From NCBI GenBank assembly GCA_043801235.1, contig JAZDMF010000377.1:1-24747 (forward strand): a stretch of DNA of 24,747 bases, read 5' to 3'. The translations under genes were made by a program, and so were the position numbers. The stretch is from DAOQAK01 sp043801235. Its GTDB lineage: Bacteria > Bacteroidota > Bacteroidia > Bacteroidales > CG2-30-32-10. The notes beneath the pieces are model-generated. The model made no database searches, was not told the DNA's origin, and saw only the letters and a program-made list of their open reading frames with translations. This document shows, one piece after another, positions 7,606 to 15,083 of the stretch; positions within the stretch are counted from its first letter, which is position 1; every line of letters begins with the position of its first letter.

Positions 7606-8604
7606 TTAAACAATCTTTCTGTTAACAGCTTTTGCTATTGGTTTCAGTGTTTCAAAAAGTTTTCTGAATTCATCATGATTCAGTTGCTGCGATGCATCTG
7701 ATTTTGCTTCCTTCGGATTTGGGTGCACTTCTATCAGCAGTCCTTCCACATCCATAGCCATGCATGCTCTTGCAAGATCGGGCACTCCGTATGAATATCC
7801 CATGGCATGGCTCGGATCAAGAATGATCGGAAGATTAGTGTTTTCTTTCAGATATGCCACTCCGCATAAATCAAGGGTAAAGCGTGTTTTTGTTTCAAAT
7901 GTGCGTATGCCGCGTTCGCAAAGCATAACATTTTCATTTCCTCCCGAAAGTATAAATTCAGCAGCCTGTACAAATTCCTGCAAAGTGCTGCCAAATCCAC
8001 GTTTTAAAAGTATTGGTTTATTTGTCTTTCCGCATTTTCTAAGGATTCCGTGATCGTACATTGCTTTAGCCCCAATCTGGATAACATCGGCATATTCTAT
8101 TACGTCATCAGCATGGGTGGAATCGCGCACCTCGGTGATTACCGGAAAATCATATTTTTCGCGTATTTCAGCTAACAACTTCAATCCTTCTACACCCATG
8201 CCCATAAAACTGTACGGGGAAGTTCGTGGCTTGAAACTGCCTGCCCGTATGGAATGCAATCCCAGTTCATTAATTAATTCAGCAGTTTGTATTATCTGTT
8301 CTTTTGATTCAACTCCGCAGGGGCCGATAATAACATAGGTATTCCGCGATGAACCGCCAATGGAATAATTCCCTATTTTTATTTCACGTGTTTCTTTCCT
8401 GTATTTCCTTGATGCAAGCTGAATATCGCTGTCGCAAATCCATCTTCCGTCAAGTATTTTGCTGTATTTGTCATCAACCGATTTAACCGAAGAAGGAGTA
8501 ACAACAATAAAGAAATCATTTTTTTCAACGATAATTGCTTCGTATTTTTCTGCAATTTCTTCTGCCGCTTTAATTCCGTGGTTCTTCTTTACATGCAATA
8601 TCAT
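7606..8604 (-). CDS. aroF: 3-deoxy-7-phosphoheptulonate (DAHP) synthase, type I-beta
   Basis: A 332-residue enzyme of the DAHP/Kdo8P synthase superfamily. The expected reaction is phosphoenolpyruvate plus erythrose 4-phosphate giving DAHP, the entry to the shikimate pathway. Residues 1 to about 70 form a ferredoxin-like regulatory domain, as in Thermotoga-type enzymes. The barrel shows IIGPCGVESKEQ (metal-ligand Cys96), RAGSFKPRTSPYSF (the KPRTS motif favours erythrose 4-phosphate over arabinose 5-phosphate), QIGAKAMYDHGIL, LLKRGFGST, LCERGIRTFET, DPSHAMG (His266) and IEVHPNP (Glu292). Oddities: GPCG instead of the usual GPCS, TRFTLD instead of TRNTLD, and MYDHG where most have MQNF or similar. 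Its ATG overlaps the stop of the upstream epimerase-CBS gene by ATGA, so translation is coupled. Shikimate DAHP synthase is the default; a dedicated secondary role is possible. Confidence 0.85.
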   Translation of the reverse strand: MILHVKKNHGIKAAEEIAEKYEAIIVEKNDFFIVVTPSSVKSVDDKYSKILDGRWICDSDIQLASRKYRKETREIKIGNYSIGGSSRNTYVIIGPCGVESKEQIIQTAELINELGLHSIRAGSFKPRTSPYSFMGMGVEGLKLLAEIREKYDFPVITEVRDSTHADDVIEYADVIQIGAKAMYDHGILRKCGKTNKPILLKRGFGSTLQEFVQAAEFILSGGNENVMLCERGIRTFETKTRFTLDLCGVAYLKENTNLPIILDPSHAMGYSYGVPDLARACMAMDVEGLLIEVHPNPKEAKSDASQQLNHDEFRKLFETLKPIAKAVNRKIV

Positions 8605-9608
8605 AACTCGCCTTTTATAAGGTTATTGAATTTGACTGTTCCTACCAATCTTTTTTCCTTATTAATGACAGGCATAAAAAGAACAGGAAAATCAAGTGTT
8701 TTAATTACAGCCAGCATTTCGGAAACCGTTTCATAATCGTAAACAAATGCAGGATTTTTGTTTATCATATCATCCACATCAATCGATGGAATGTTAGCGT
8801 AATTGCGCAGCAGGCTTTTCCGCACATCGGCATTCGTAATAATTCCCAGCATAATTCCATGTCCGTCAACAACAGTGGTAAAGCCCAGTTTATAATCATC
8901 GATCGATTTCAGAACATCGTAAAATTTATACATACCTGATGTAAGTACGGGTGTTTCTTCCATGTCGAGCATGAAATCGATGATGCGGTAATGCGATTCT
9001 ATTTCATCGCTTTTTAACTGCAGCAGCGCGGAACCGATGAAGACGCTACGGAAAAGATATGAACCAATCACCACAACACTTACACCCATATTACGAAGAA
9101 CAAACGACAACTCTTCATTGATGCCGCCATCGACATAAATTTTTTTGCCCGGGAACTTATTTCTGAACTGATTTATTTTTTTAAAATTCTTTTTATTAAA
9201 CTTGCCTCCGCTCTCGCCTGGAGTAGTCGCCATTAAAAGCACAAAAGAAAATTTTTCTTTGAATGCATCGAAAACATCAATACTAGTTTCCGATACAATT
9301 GATAATCCAAGGTTCGCAGCTATTCCTTCAGGAACTTCAAAATATTTTTTCACCTGTTCGAACTGAAAAGTCACATTTTCAATTTTGTTTTTTGCAATCA
9401 GGTCGTAATATTTTTCAGGCGTTGGTGTAATAAGATGCAGGTCGATGGGCGTACTGCTGATTTTTCGTATTTCACTTATATCGTCAAAAACCAGCGGGTC
9501 ATCGTTGCAGTCAATATGAAAATAATTAACATGATACGCATCAAGCTCATGGATCAGCGATTTCAGGTCTTTCTCCTTGTTTGAATATATGGATGCGGAG
9601 ATTTTCAT
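8601..9608 (-). CDS. Ribulose-phosphate 3-epimerase-like barrel fused to a KdsD-type CBS pair
   Basis: A 335-residue protein. Residues 1 to about 200 are a TIM barrel of the ribulose-5-phosphate 3-epimerase family (ribulose 5-phosphate to xylulose 5-phosphate). It keeps all the usual landmarks: ISASIYS at the N terminus, FHIDCND (His31, Asp33), DLHLITPTPE (His58), LMATTPGESGGKF, IYVDGGIN (Asp160) and VVIGSYLF. Residues of about 215-335 are two CBS domains, with GIITNADVRKSLLRN followed by a DDMINKNPAFV segment. This is the pattern of the CBS pair in arabinose-5-phosphate isomerase KdsD/KpsF, where a SIS domain occupies the N-terminal half. CBS pairs usually bind adenine nucleotides or other ligands. 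The gene overlaps the DAHP synthase gene by 4 nt. Other phosphosugar epimerases of this fold are possible alternatives. Confidence 0.85.
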   Translation of the reverse strand: MKISASIYSNKEKDLKSLIHELDAYHVNYFHIDCNDDPLVFDDISEIRKISSTPIDLHLITPTPEKYYDLIAKNKIENVTFQFEQVKKYFEVPEGIAANLGLSIVSETSIDVFDAFKEKFSFVLLMATTPGESGGKFNKKNFKKINQFRNKFPGKKIYVDGGINEELSFVLRNMGVSVVVIGSYLFRSVFIGSALLQLKSDEIESHYRIIDFMLDMEETPVLTSGMYKFYDVLKSIDDYKLGFTTVVDGHGIMLGIITNADVRKSLLRNYANIPSIDVDDMINKNPAFVYDYETVSEMLAVIKTLDFPVLFMPVINKEKRLVGTVKFNNLIKGEL

Positions 9609-9635
9609 TCAGCAAATAATTATTCTATAATCAAG

Positions 9636-9643
9636 CAAATGTA
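9636..9643 (-). promoter_or_regulatory. Bacteroidota -7 box for the epimerase-CBS operon
   Basis: The minus strand reads TACATTTG, an exact TAnnTTTG, 27 bp before the ATG at 9608. No obvious -33 TTTG is found at 19-21 bp. Confidence 0.45.
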
Positions 9644-9711
9644 AATAATTTCTGATAAATTTAATTGTTATTATGCATTGAAAGAGTAAATTAGTATGAA
9701 TGGTATAGGGT

Positions 9712-9761
9712 AAATAAGGTATAAGGAAATAGTGGAATACTATGCTAATTATACCTTATTT
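9712..9761. promoter_or_regulatory. Perfect 13-bp inverted repeat (operator-like) upstream of the two-component operon
   Basis: AAATAAGGTATAA at 9712-9724 is the exact reverse complement of TTATACCTTATTT at 9749-9761, with 24 bp between. The right arm overlaps the -33 element of the predicted promoter at 9759, so a protein bound here would touch the RNA polymerase site. It is not followed by a T-run, so a terminator is unlikely. Confidence 0.6.
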
Positions 9762-9790
9762 GAGTATTTGGCATATTTGATATATTTTTG
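9759..9790 (+). promoter_or_regulatory. Promoter for the response regulator / kinase operon
   Basis: TTTG at 9759-9762, a 20-bp spacer and TATTTTTG at 9783-9790, both exact matches to the Bacteroidota consensus at ideal spacing. The ATG at 9809 is 18 bp beyond. The in-frame TTG at 9788 lies inside the -7 box and is not the start. Confidence 0.65.
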
Positions 9791-9808
9791 TCGTTAAGAA
9801 TAAATTTT

Positions 9809-10504
9809 ATGAAAGATGAATTGTTGAAAATATTAATTATAGAAGACGAGCAAAAAATGGCGCAGCTTATCAGGAAAGCTCTTATTGAAGAAGGCTATGT
9901 TGCCGATGTCGCAAACGATGGTTATATTGGTAAAAAAATGGCCATTGAAAATAATTATGATGCAATAATTCTTGATATAAACATCCCCCTACTGAACGGC
10001 TATGATGTCTGTCGTGAAATTCGCAAAATCAAGTCCGATATTCCAATACTGATGCTTACTGCTTTCGGCGCCCTTGAAAACAAATTATCCGGTTTTGAGG
10101 TGGGTGCCGACGACTATATTACCAAACCATTTGAATTAAAAGAGTTATTTGCAAGACTGAAAGTTTGTCTGAAAAGAAAAGAAGCAAAAAGTAAAGAAGC
10201 ATCTGTTTTAAGATTTTCTAATTTAGAAATTGATCTGTACAATAAAATGGTGAAGCGTGATGATAAATTGATTTCTCTTACTGCTAAAGAGTTTTCATTA
10301 CTTGAATTTTTCATGAAGAATACGGGCAGGGTGATCTCAAAAGCCGAACTTGCCGAAAACATCTGGGAAATTACCTTTGATACAGGAACCAATATTATTG
10401 AGGTTTATGTAAATTATATCCGTAAAAAAATTGACAGGGAGTTTTATCCAAAGCTTATCCATACTGTCGTAGGCATGGGATATATAATGAAAGAGGAATT
10501 ATAA
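9809..10504 (+). CDS. OmpR/PhoB-family response regulator
   Basis: A 231-residue DNA-binding response regulator. The receiver domain (about 6-120) has the acidic pair in LIIEDEQK, the phosphoacceptor Asp56 in ILDINIPLLNGYDV, Thr84 in MLTAFG and Lys106 in DDYITKPFEL. The C-terminal winged helix (about 135-230) shows LEIDLYNKMVKRD, LTAKEFSLLEFFMKN, RVISKAELAENIW and VNYIRKKIDREF ending VVGMGYIMKEEL. I start it at the ATG at 9809 because the upstream TTG falls in the promoter. Its stop shares one base with the kinase start (TAATG), so the pair is translationally coupled. Regulators of this family bind tandem direct repeats with an 11-bp period; such an array lies just after the kinase gene. The stimulus is unknown. 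Confidence 0.93.
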   Translation: MKDELLKILIIEDEQKMAQLIRKALIEEGYVADVANDGYIGKKMAIENNYDAIILDINIPLLNGYDVCREIRKIKSDIPILMLTAFGALENKLSGFEVGADDYITKPFELKELFARLKVCLKRKEAKSKEASVLRFSNLEIDLYNKMVKRDDKLISLTAKEFSLLEFFMKNTGRVISKAELAENIWEITFDTGTNIIEVYVNYIRKKIDREFYPKLIHTVVGMGYIMKEEL

Positions 10505-11865
10505 TGAACATTCGTAAAAAACTTGCATATCAGTTTACTATTATTGTATCTGCAATCCTCTTGCTTTTCACTGTATCTATTTATTTCTTTTCTTCCGATT
10601 ACAGAAAAAACGATTTTTATGCTCGTCTTAATGACAGAGCTGTAACCACTGCAAAACTTCTTATTGAAGTCAAGGAAGTGGATAGTCTGCTTCTTAAAAT
10701 TATTGACAGGAACACTACTGCTTTAAATGATGAGTGCATCCGCATCTTTAATTTTAAAAACGAAGAAATTTATAATAGTAACGATGATGACACGGCAAAA
10801 TATTCAGCCGACTTTATTAACAGTATTCGTATCAAAGGCGAGATCCGTAAAGAGTCTGGGCAAACAGAAATTTTGGGCATTTCATATTCTGAATATCCTA
10901 AAAAATATGTGCTCATTGCTTCTGCATACGATAAATTTGGTTTCAGCAAGCTAAGGAATTTAAGAATAATATTGATTGTCGGTTTTCTGGTTTGTATATT
11001 TTTCACAGTAGTATCAGGTATGTTTTATGCAGGCAGAGCGTTAAAACCTATTTCTAATGTTGTTGGTCAGGTAAACAAGATCACTGCTTCAAATCTTAAC
11101 CTTCGATTGAGTACAGGTAATGGCAAGGATGAAATCGCCAATTTGTCTATTACATTCAATGAAATGCTCTCAAGGCTTGAAACAAGTTTTGAAACGCAGA
11201 AAAATTTTGTTTCCAATGCTTCGCATGAGTTCCGCACACCATTTGCAATCATTCTTAGTGAAATTGAATTGTCTCTTATGAAGGAGCGAACAAACCAGGA
11301 ATATGTTGAGGCCCTCAGTTCTGTTGCTCAGGAAATTAAAAACCTTCACAATTTATCTGAGAACCTTCTGGAACTTACACGCGCAAGTCTTGACGCTTCT
11401 GCGTTTCAGTTTGCCCCTCTTCGCATTGATGAATTGGTTCTTCAGTCAAGGGAATATGTTTTAAAAACAAAACCCGATTATTCTGTAAACATTGATTTTA
11501 GCAATTTACCGGATGACGATTCATTGATTACCTTCACCGGAAATGAACAATTGTTAAGTCTCGCCTTTTATAATTTAATGAGCAATTCCTGTAAATTTTC
11601 TCCCGATAAAAAAGTCAATGTTATTTTAAAAACTGCTTCCAAAGAAATCACTATTAAATTTGTTGATAATGGAATAGGTATTCCTGAAAACGAAATTCAA
11701 AATATTTTTGAACCATTTTTCAGGGCAAGCAATTCCGGTGAAAGAAAAGGTCATGGTTTGGGTTTACCTCTCGTAAAAAAGATTGTTGAGCTACATAAAG
11801 GAAAAATTAAAGTTTCTTCAATGCTAAATCGTGGCAGCAGTTTTACAATTTCTCTTCCCCTCTGA
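10504..11865 (+). CDS. Membrane sensor histidine kinase partnering the upstream regulator
   Basis: A 453-residue HAMP-type sensor kinase. Transmembrane helices lie at about 10-30 and 154-176 and enclose a 120-residue periplasmic sensor domain. A HAMP domain follows (about 178-230: AGRALKPISNVVGQVNKI). The phosphorylated His241 sits in NFVSNASHEFRTPF, where the usual RTPL has become RTPF. The catalytic domain holds the N-box (LMSNSCKFSPD), G1 (DNGIGIPENE), the F-box (IFEPFFRA) and G2 (GHGLGLPLVKKIVELHKG), and ends TISLPL. All residues needed for autophosphorylation appear intact. The periplasmic domain has no motif that reveals its ligand. The next gene encodes a secreted polysaccharide deacetylase, so a cell-envelope or surface-glycan signal is a reasonable guess. 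Confidence 0.93.
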   Translation: MNIRKKLAYQFTIIVSAILLLFTVSIYFFSSDYRKNDFYARLNDRAVTTAKLLIEVKEVDSLLLKIIDRNTTALNDECIRIFNFKNEEIYNSNDDDTAKYSADFINSIRIKGEIRKESGQTEILGISYSEYPKKYVLIASAYDKFGFSKLRNLRIILIVGFLVCIFFTVVSGMFYAGRALKPISNVVGQVNKITASNLNLRLSTGNGKDEIANLSITFNEMLSRLETSFETQKNFVSNASHEFRTPFAIILSEIELSLMKERTNQEYVEALSSVAQEIKNLHNLSENLLELTRASLDASAFQFAPLRIDELVLQSREYVLKTKPDYSVNIDFSNLPDDDSLITFTGNEQLLSLAFYNLMSNSCKFSPDKKVNVILKTASKEITIKFVDNGIGIPENEIQNIFEPFFRASNSGERKGHGLGLPLVKKIVELHKGKIKVSSMLNRGSSFTISLPL

Positions 11866-11867
11866 AT

Positions 11868-11907
11868 TTCTAATCAAATTCTAATTTCATTCTAACTCCC
11901 TCCTAAT
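11868..11907 (+). promoter_or_regulatory. Four 11-bp-phased direct repeats (TTCTAAT-like): predicted response-regulator binding site
   Basis: Units TTCTAAT (11868), TTCTAAT (11879), TTCTAAC (11890) and TCCTAAT (11901) recur exactly every 11 bp with 4-bp spacers. This is the geometry of a Pho box, bound head-to-tail by OmpR/PhoB-type dimers. A near-consensus -7 box (TATTATTG, 11918-11925) follows, and the -33 position would fall within the repeats, as at activator-dependent promoters. The array starts 2 bp after the kinase stop. Confidence 0.65.
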
Positions 11908-11963
11908 TCAGGCACATTATTATTGTGTCTTATTGCATGCGCAATTATGTTATCATTTTCACC

Positions 11964-13358
11964 ATGAAATTATCATTTGTATTTTTCTTCTTTATTTCTT
12001 TAACTGGGATTTTTAATTTTCTTACCCCATCCCATAAATATAAAATGGATGTTGTTAAAAGGCAAATGTTAAATACTCCTTTAACCGTATCTACTATTGA
12101 TTACTGGAAAGCTCAATGGTATAATTTTAAGGATGCTGCTGTTTCTTTCACCTTTGATGACGGATACCGAAGCCATTTTGAAACTTTAGCACCCATGCTT
12201 GAACAATTGGGCTTCAGGGGTACATTTTATATAATAACAAATTGGGTTGGAAAAGGGGAAACGCCATCATGGGATACTTTAACGGCAATTGCTGCCCGTG
12301 GCCATGAAATTGGCAGTCACACAAAAAATCATACGAATCTTGAAACCCTTGCTTTTAGCATGTATAATCTGCTTTTTGTTGACAGCGCCATTGTTGAAAT
12401 GGACAGTTCCAAAGAAATGATTAACCGGAATATTTTCCCTGAAAAATGCGAAACAATGGCTTTCCCCTTTGGCGCAACCTCTTATAATGCCATCTTACTG
12501 GCAAAATCTTTTTATATTTCATGCCGTGGTTCAGGTTACATCCTGCAGCCTTCCACACCGTATAATTTTTATAATGTCCAGTGTAAAGGCATTTCACCCG
12601 ACACAACTTTACTGCAAATGAACGCATGGATTGACCGGCTTCAATACACTAAAGGCTGGCTGATTGAACGAATACATGGCATTGATTCCAATGGGTGGGA
12701 ACCTGTGCCATCTTCCCGTTATGCTTCACATCTGGGCTACGTTAAATTAAACGAAGACCATCTTTGGATTGACACATATAAAAATGTTATTAAATATATC
12801 AGGGAAAGAAATAATGCAAAACTTTCTTTGATTGATTCCACTCTTTATGATTATACTCTTTCCCTTACCGATACACTGGCTGATGATATTTATAATGTTC
12901 CTATTACTTTAAAAGTACGTTTAAAATCCGGCAACATGGTGAACCTTGTTTCTATTACCCAGGCAGGGAAGCAAATTGATTTCATTGAAAAATATGATAA
13001 CGGAAAATTATACGTCACTTTCAATGCTGTTCCTGATGCCGGTGATATCAAATTCAATATTCAGAATGTAATTTCAGTTTTCCATGATAATGTCTCTTCC
13101 GATCTGATGCTGGAATGCTATCCCAATCCGGTCAATTCAACATCAATGGTTTCATATTTTCTTGGAAGAAATTCACAGGTTGTTCTTTCTGTATTCAATT
13201 CCGAGGGTTCTCTCATGAGTACAATTGTCAATGAAAAGGTGAAAGCTGGTGTCTACTCTGTGGAACTGAATGCAGATGATTTTCCGAATGGAGTGTATTT
13301 CCTGTGTCTTCAGGCAGAAAAGAAAAAAGAAGTAACAAGAATAGTTGTTGTAAAATAA
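11964..13358 (+). CDS. Secreted polysaccharide deacetylase (NodB/CE4) with T9SS sorting domain
   Basis: I place the start at the ATG at 11964, giving a signal-peptide-like start (MKLSFVFFFFISLTGIF). In-frame GTG 11925 and ATG 11937 would only add a polar extension. The deacetylase domain, about residues 55-260, removes N- or O-acetyl groups from a glycan. It has motif 1 SFTFDDGY (catalytic Asp65, metal Asp66), a following RGTFYI strand, and motif 2 EIGSHTKNH (metal His119 and His123). A FPFGATSY segment stands where motif 3 is expected. A beta-rich region (about 290-375) leads to a T9SS C-terminal domain (LECYPNPVNSTSMVSY, then DFPNGVYFLCLQAEKK), so the enzyme is exported to the surface. It follows a two-component operon and its predicted binding array, and is probably a target of that system. 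The glycan substrate is unknown. Confidence 0.88.
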   Translation: MKLSFVFFFFISLTGIFNFLTPSHKYKMDVVKRQMLNTPLTVSTIDYWKAQWYNFKDAAVSFTFDDGYRSHFETLAPMLEQLGFRGTFYIITNWVGKGETPSWDTLTAIAARGHEIGSHTKNHTNLETLAFSMYNLLFVDSAIVEMDSSKEMINRNIFPEKCETMAFPFGATSYNAILLAKSFYISCRGSGYILQPSTPYNFYNVQCKGISPDTTLLQMNAWIDRLQYTKGWLIERIHGIDSNGWEPVPSSRYASHLGYVKLNEDHLWIDTYKNVIKYIRERNNAKLSLIDSTLYDYTLSLTDTLADDIYNVPITLKVRLKSGNMVNLVSITQAGKQIDFIEKYDNGKLYVTFNAVPDAGDIKFNIQNVISVFHDNVSSDLMLECYPNPVNSTSMVSYFLGRNSQVVLSVFNSEGSLMSTIVNEKVKAGVYSVELNADDFPNGVYFLCLQAEKKKEVTRIVVVK

Positions 13359-13383
13359 ATTATTTCATAAAAAAACAGCGACA

Positions 13384-13848
13384 ATGAAAAATAATAAAAT
13401 GGTCACGGGCTATATTTCCGATGCAAACATGACAACTATAAAATATTCGCTTTTGCAAATCAGTTCGGCTTTACCTTTTCTAATAAGAAAATCCGAAAAG
13501 CAGCGAAAAGATGCAATCAGGCAGGACGATAAAACTTTGGCTTTTATTGCAAAAGCATTGGAGTGCGCTATTAATAATCCAATACTGGTTACTGAAAGCA
13601 TGAACATGGGTGATTGGAAAATTAGATTCCTGCTGTCAAGCAAACTCAATGATGTTTTAAAATTATTGACACCCCTTGTGCAAAATATTGAAGACACTTT
13701 AATGGAAACAGGAAACGAAGCATTGCAGGATGCTTTTTATTTCTTCAATTCCGTGCAAAAGGCAAGTATCAAAGATGCTCCAGGGGCAAAGGCAGTATAT
13801 AAGGATTTGAAAAAGTCTTTTCCGAAAGATCTCGGAAAAAAAATATAA
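13384..13848 (+). CDS. Conserved-looking hypothetical protein, helical and soluble
   Basis: A 154-residue protein I do not recognise. It has no signal peptide or membrane segment and is predicted by eye to be mostly helical, with amphipathic stretches such as MTTIKYSLLQISSALPFLI, DDKTLAFIAKALECAINN and LLSSKLNDVLKLLTPLVQNI, ending in a basic tail (KSFPKDLGKKI). It begins 25 nt after the deacetylase stop and precedes a strong terminator, so it is probably the last gene of that transcript. A cytoplasmic four-helix-type protein is likely from the pattern. Nothing indicates a role beyond its likely co-regulation with the deacetylase. Confidence 0.7.
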   Translation: MKNNKMVTGYISDANMTTIKYSLLQISSALPFLIRKSEKQRKDAIRQDDKTLAFIAKALECAINNPILVTESMNMGDWKIRFLLSSKLNDVLKLLTPLVQNIEDTLMETGNEALQDAFYFFNSVQKASIKDAPGAKAVYKDLKKSFPKDLGKKI

Positions 13849-13939
13849 AGTGAAATGATTGTTTTTGTAATTATATAGAAAATAGTGTTTTTTGTTAATT
13901 AATTCTGATCCGATCATGTGTGTGTTCCGGGTTAAACAA

Positions 13940-13994
13940 ATGATAGAATCGTCAGCGGTCTGCGAAATCAGATCGCTGACGTATCATTTTTCTT
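13940..13994 (+). terminator. Strong hairpin terminator after the deacetylase operon
   Basis: GTCAGCGGTCTG (13951-13962) pairs with CAGATCGCTGAC (13969-13980) over 12 positions with one G-U, around the loop CGAAAT. Outer arms ATGATA and TATCAT add a second short stem. A T-rich run (TTTTTCTTT) follows directly. Confidence 0.8.
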
Positions 13995-14014
13995 TAATGA
14001 TTTTTAAAATGGGT

Positions 14015-14046
14015 TTTGATATAAACAGGAGCTATTGTTAATTTTT
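14015..14046 (+). promoter_or_regulatory. Candidate promoter for the coiled-coil gene
   Basis: TTTG at 14015-14018, a 20-bp spacer and TAATTTTT at 14039-14046 (one mismatch). It lies just after the strong terminator and 50 bp before the ATG at 14097. Confidence 0.4.
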
Positions 14047-14096
14047 AATGATAATAAACAAATACAAATTTCAATAATTTAAAAAAAAATAAAAAA

Positions 14097-14957
14097 ATGG
14101 AAACGCAAAAAGCTAAACACAACCTTTTATTATTTGTGCCTCTGGCATTTTTATTTCTGTCGCTCATCGGCACTATTTATTTTGTAATAAGAAGCGGTTC
14201 TTTTAAATCTGATAAAAACCGTTTGCTGCTCAAAAACGATTCTCTCATTTCAGAAAAATGGAAACTCAATTATAAAAGCGATAGTTTGCTGACAGAACTG
14301 GATAGAATAAAAGCAAACCACGATTCTGAAATAACGCACATGTATGCCGAGATTGAAAATAAAAGCAAGTCTTTTAACTATGACGCTTCACAAACTTATT
14401 ATTATAAAAAACTTTATACTGATCTGAAAATTGATTATGATAAAATTAAGAAACAGGTAGATGAGCTTTTCACCGAAAACCAAAGCCTGAAAGAAGAAAA
14501 ACTTGTTTCCGAAAATAATTACAAGGATTTGCTTAATAAATATAATGCAATCACTGTAAAAACCGATTCAGCAAAAAAAATCAAATGCTACGACCTTGTG
14601 GTGTCCAATCAGAAGAAAACAAAAAAAACCACTGAAAAATCTCGTAAAACGAAATCATCAAAAATAAGCTTTCTTGTTGCTGGGAATCTTTTTGCTGAAA
14701 CAGGTTCAAAAACAGCTTACATAGTTGTTACCGATCCTCTGGGTAAAGTTTTCGGGCAACCGCAAAACGTTTTTACTTTAAAGGATGACTGGAGAAAAAA
14801 TAATTACACTTTCGCCAGAACATTTGATTTTATTGGTAAAGATGTAACCCTGAACGCTGAGGTTAAATATACTGAAAAACTAAAAAAGGGCAATTACAAA
14901 GTTGAAATTTATATTGATGGTGTTTTAAGCGGGGTAAGCCAGTTCGCATTAAAATAG
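14097..14957 (+). CDS. Membrane-anchored coiled-coil protein with a C-terminal beta domain
   Basis: A 286-residue protein I do not assign to a family. A short N-terminal cytoplasmic piece is followed by one transmembrane helix (about 10-31, LLLFVPLAFLFLSLIGTIYF), then a long heptad-rich region (about 45-155) with many Lys, Glu, Asp and Leu. A basic linker (about 170-188, KKTKKTTEKSRKTKSS) leads to a beta-rich domain at about 190-286 (KISFLVAGNLFAETG, AYIVVTDPLGKVFG, NYKVEIYIDGVLSG). This layout suggests a single-pass inner-membrane protein projecting a stalk and a small head into the periplasm. The last codons (SGVSQFALK) are repeated, as a decayed copy, next to the radical SAM gene at 17665, which shows that this gene once abutted that one. 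Confidence 0.75.
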   Translation: METQKAKHNLLLFVPLAFLFLSLIGTIYFVIRSGSFKSDKNRLLLKNDSLISEKWKLNYKSDSLLTELDRIKANHDSEITHMYAEIENKSKSFNYDASQTYYYKKLYTDLKIDYDKIKKQVDELFTENQSLKEEKLVSENNYKDLLNKYNAITVKTDSAKKIKCYDLVVSNQKKTKKTTEKSRKTKSSKISFLVAGNLFAETGSKTAYIVVTDPLGKVFGQPQNVFTLKDDWRKNNYTFARTFDFIGKDVTLNAEVKYTEKLKKGNYKVEIYIDGVLSGVSQFALK

Positions 14958-15083
14958 CGATGGTTTCTGCGAACATGTGTTATATGGCTCTCTGGTAAAG
15001 GCTTCCCCTTTTTTTTAAAAAAAATGAAAAAGAAATTAATACATATTAATCCTGTTTATTATTCAGGTGATAGTACAGCATTA
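14911..15083 (+). repeat. Left copy of a duplicated segment flanking the FG-GAP T9SS gene
   Basis: This segment aligns along its length, with small gaps, to 17653-17818. It holds the 3' end of the coiled-coil gene, a nested hairpin terminator, and the first codons of a radical SAM gene. Near-identical blocks include GTTCGCATTAAAATA and ATGAAAAAGAAATTAATAC. The copies have diverged, so the event is not recent. Confidence 0.85.
14931..15018 (+). terminator. Nested hairpin terminator, left copy
   Basis: Outer stem: GGGGTAAGCC (14931-14940) with GGCTTCCCC (15000-15008), one bulged T, then a run of Ts. Inner stem: GTTCGCA (14942-14948) with TGCGAAC (14968-14974). The left arms lie inside the last codons of the coiled-coil gene. 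Confidence 0.65.

Noticed and set aside
9788..9808. TTG start for the response regulator
   Set aside because: It lies in the -7 box; the ATG at 9809 fits the receiver-domain start.
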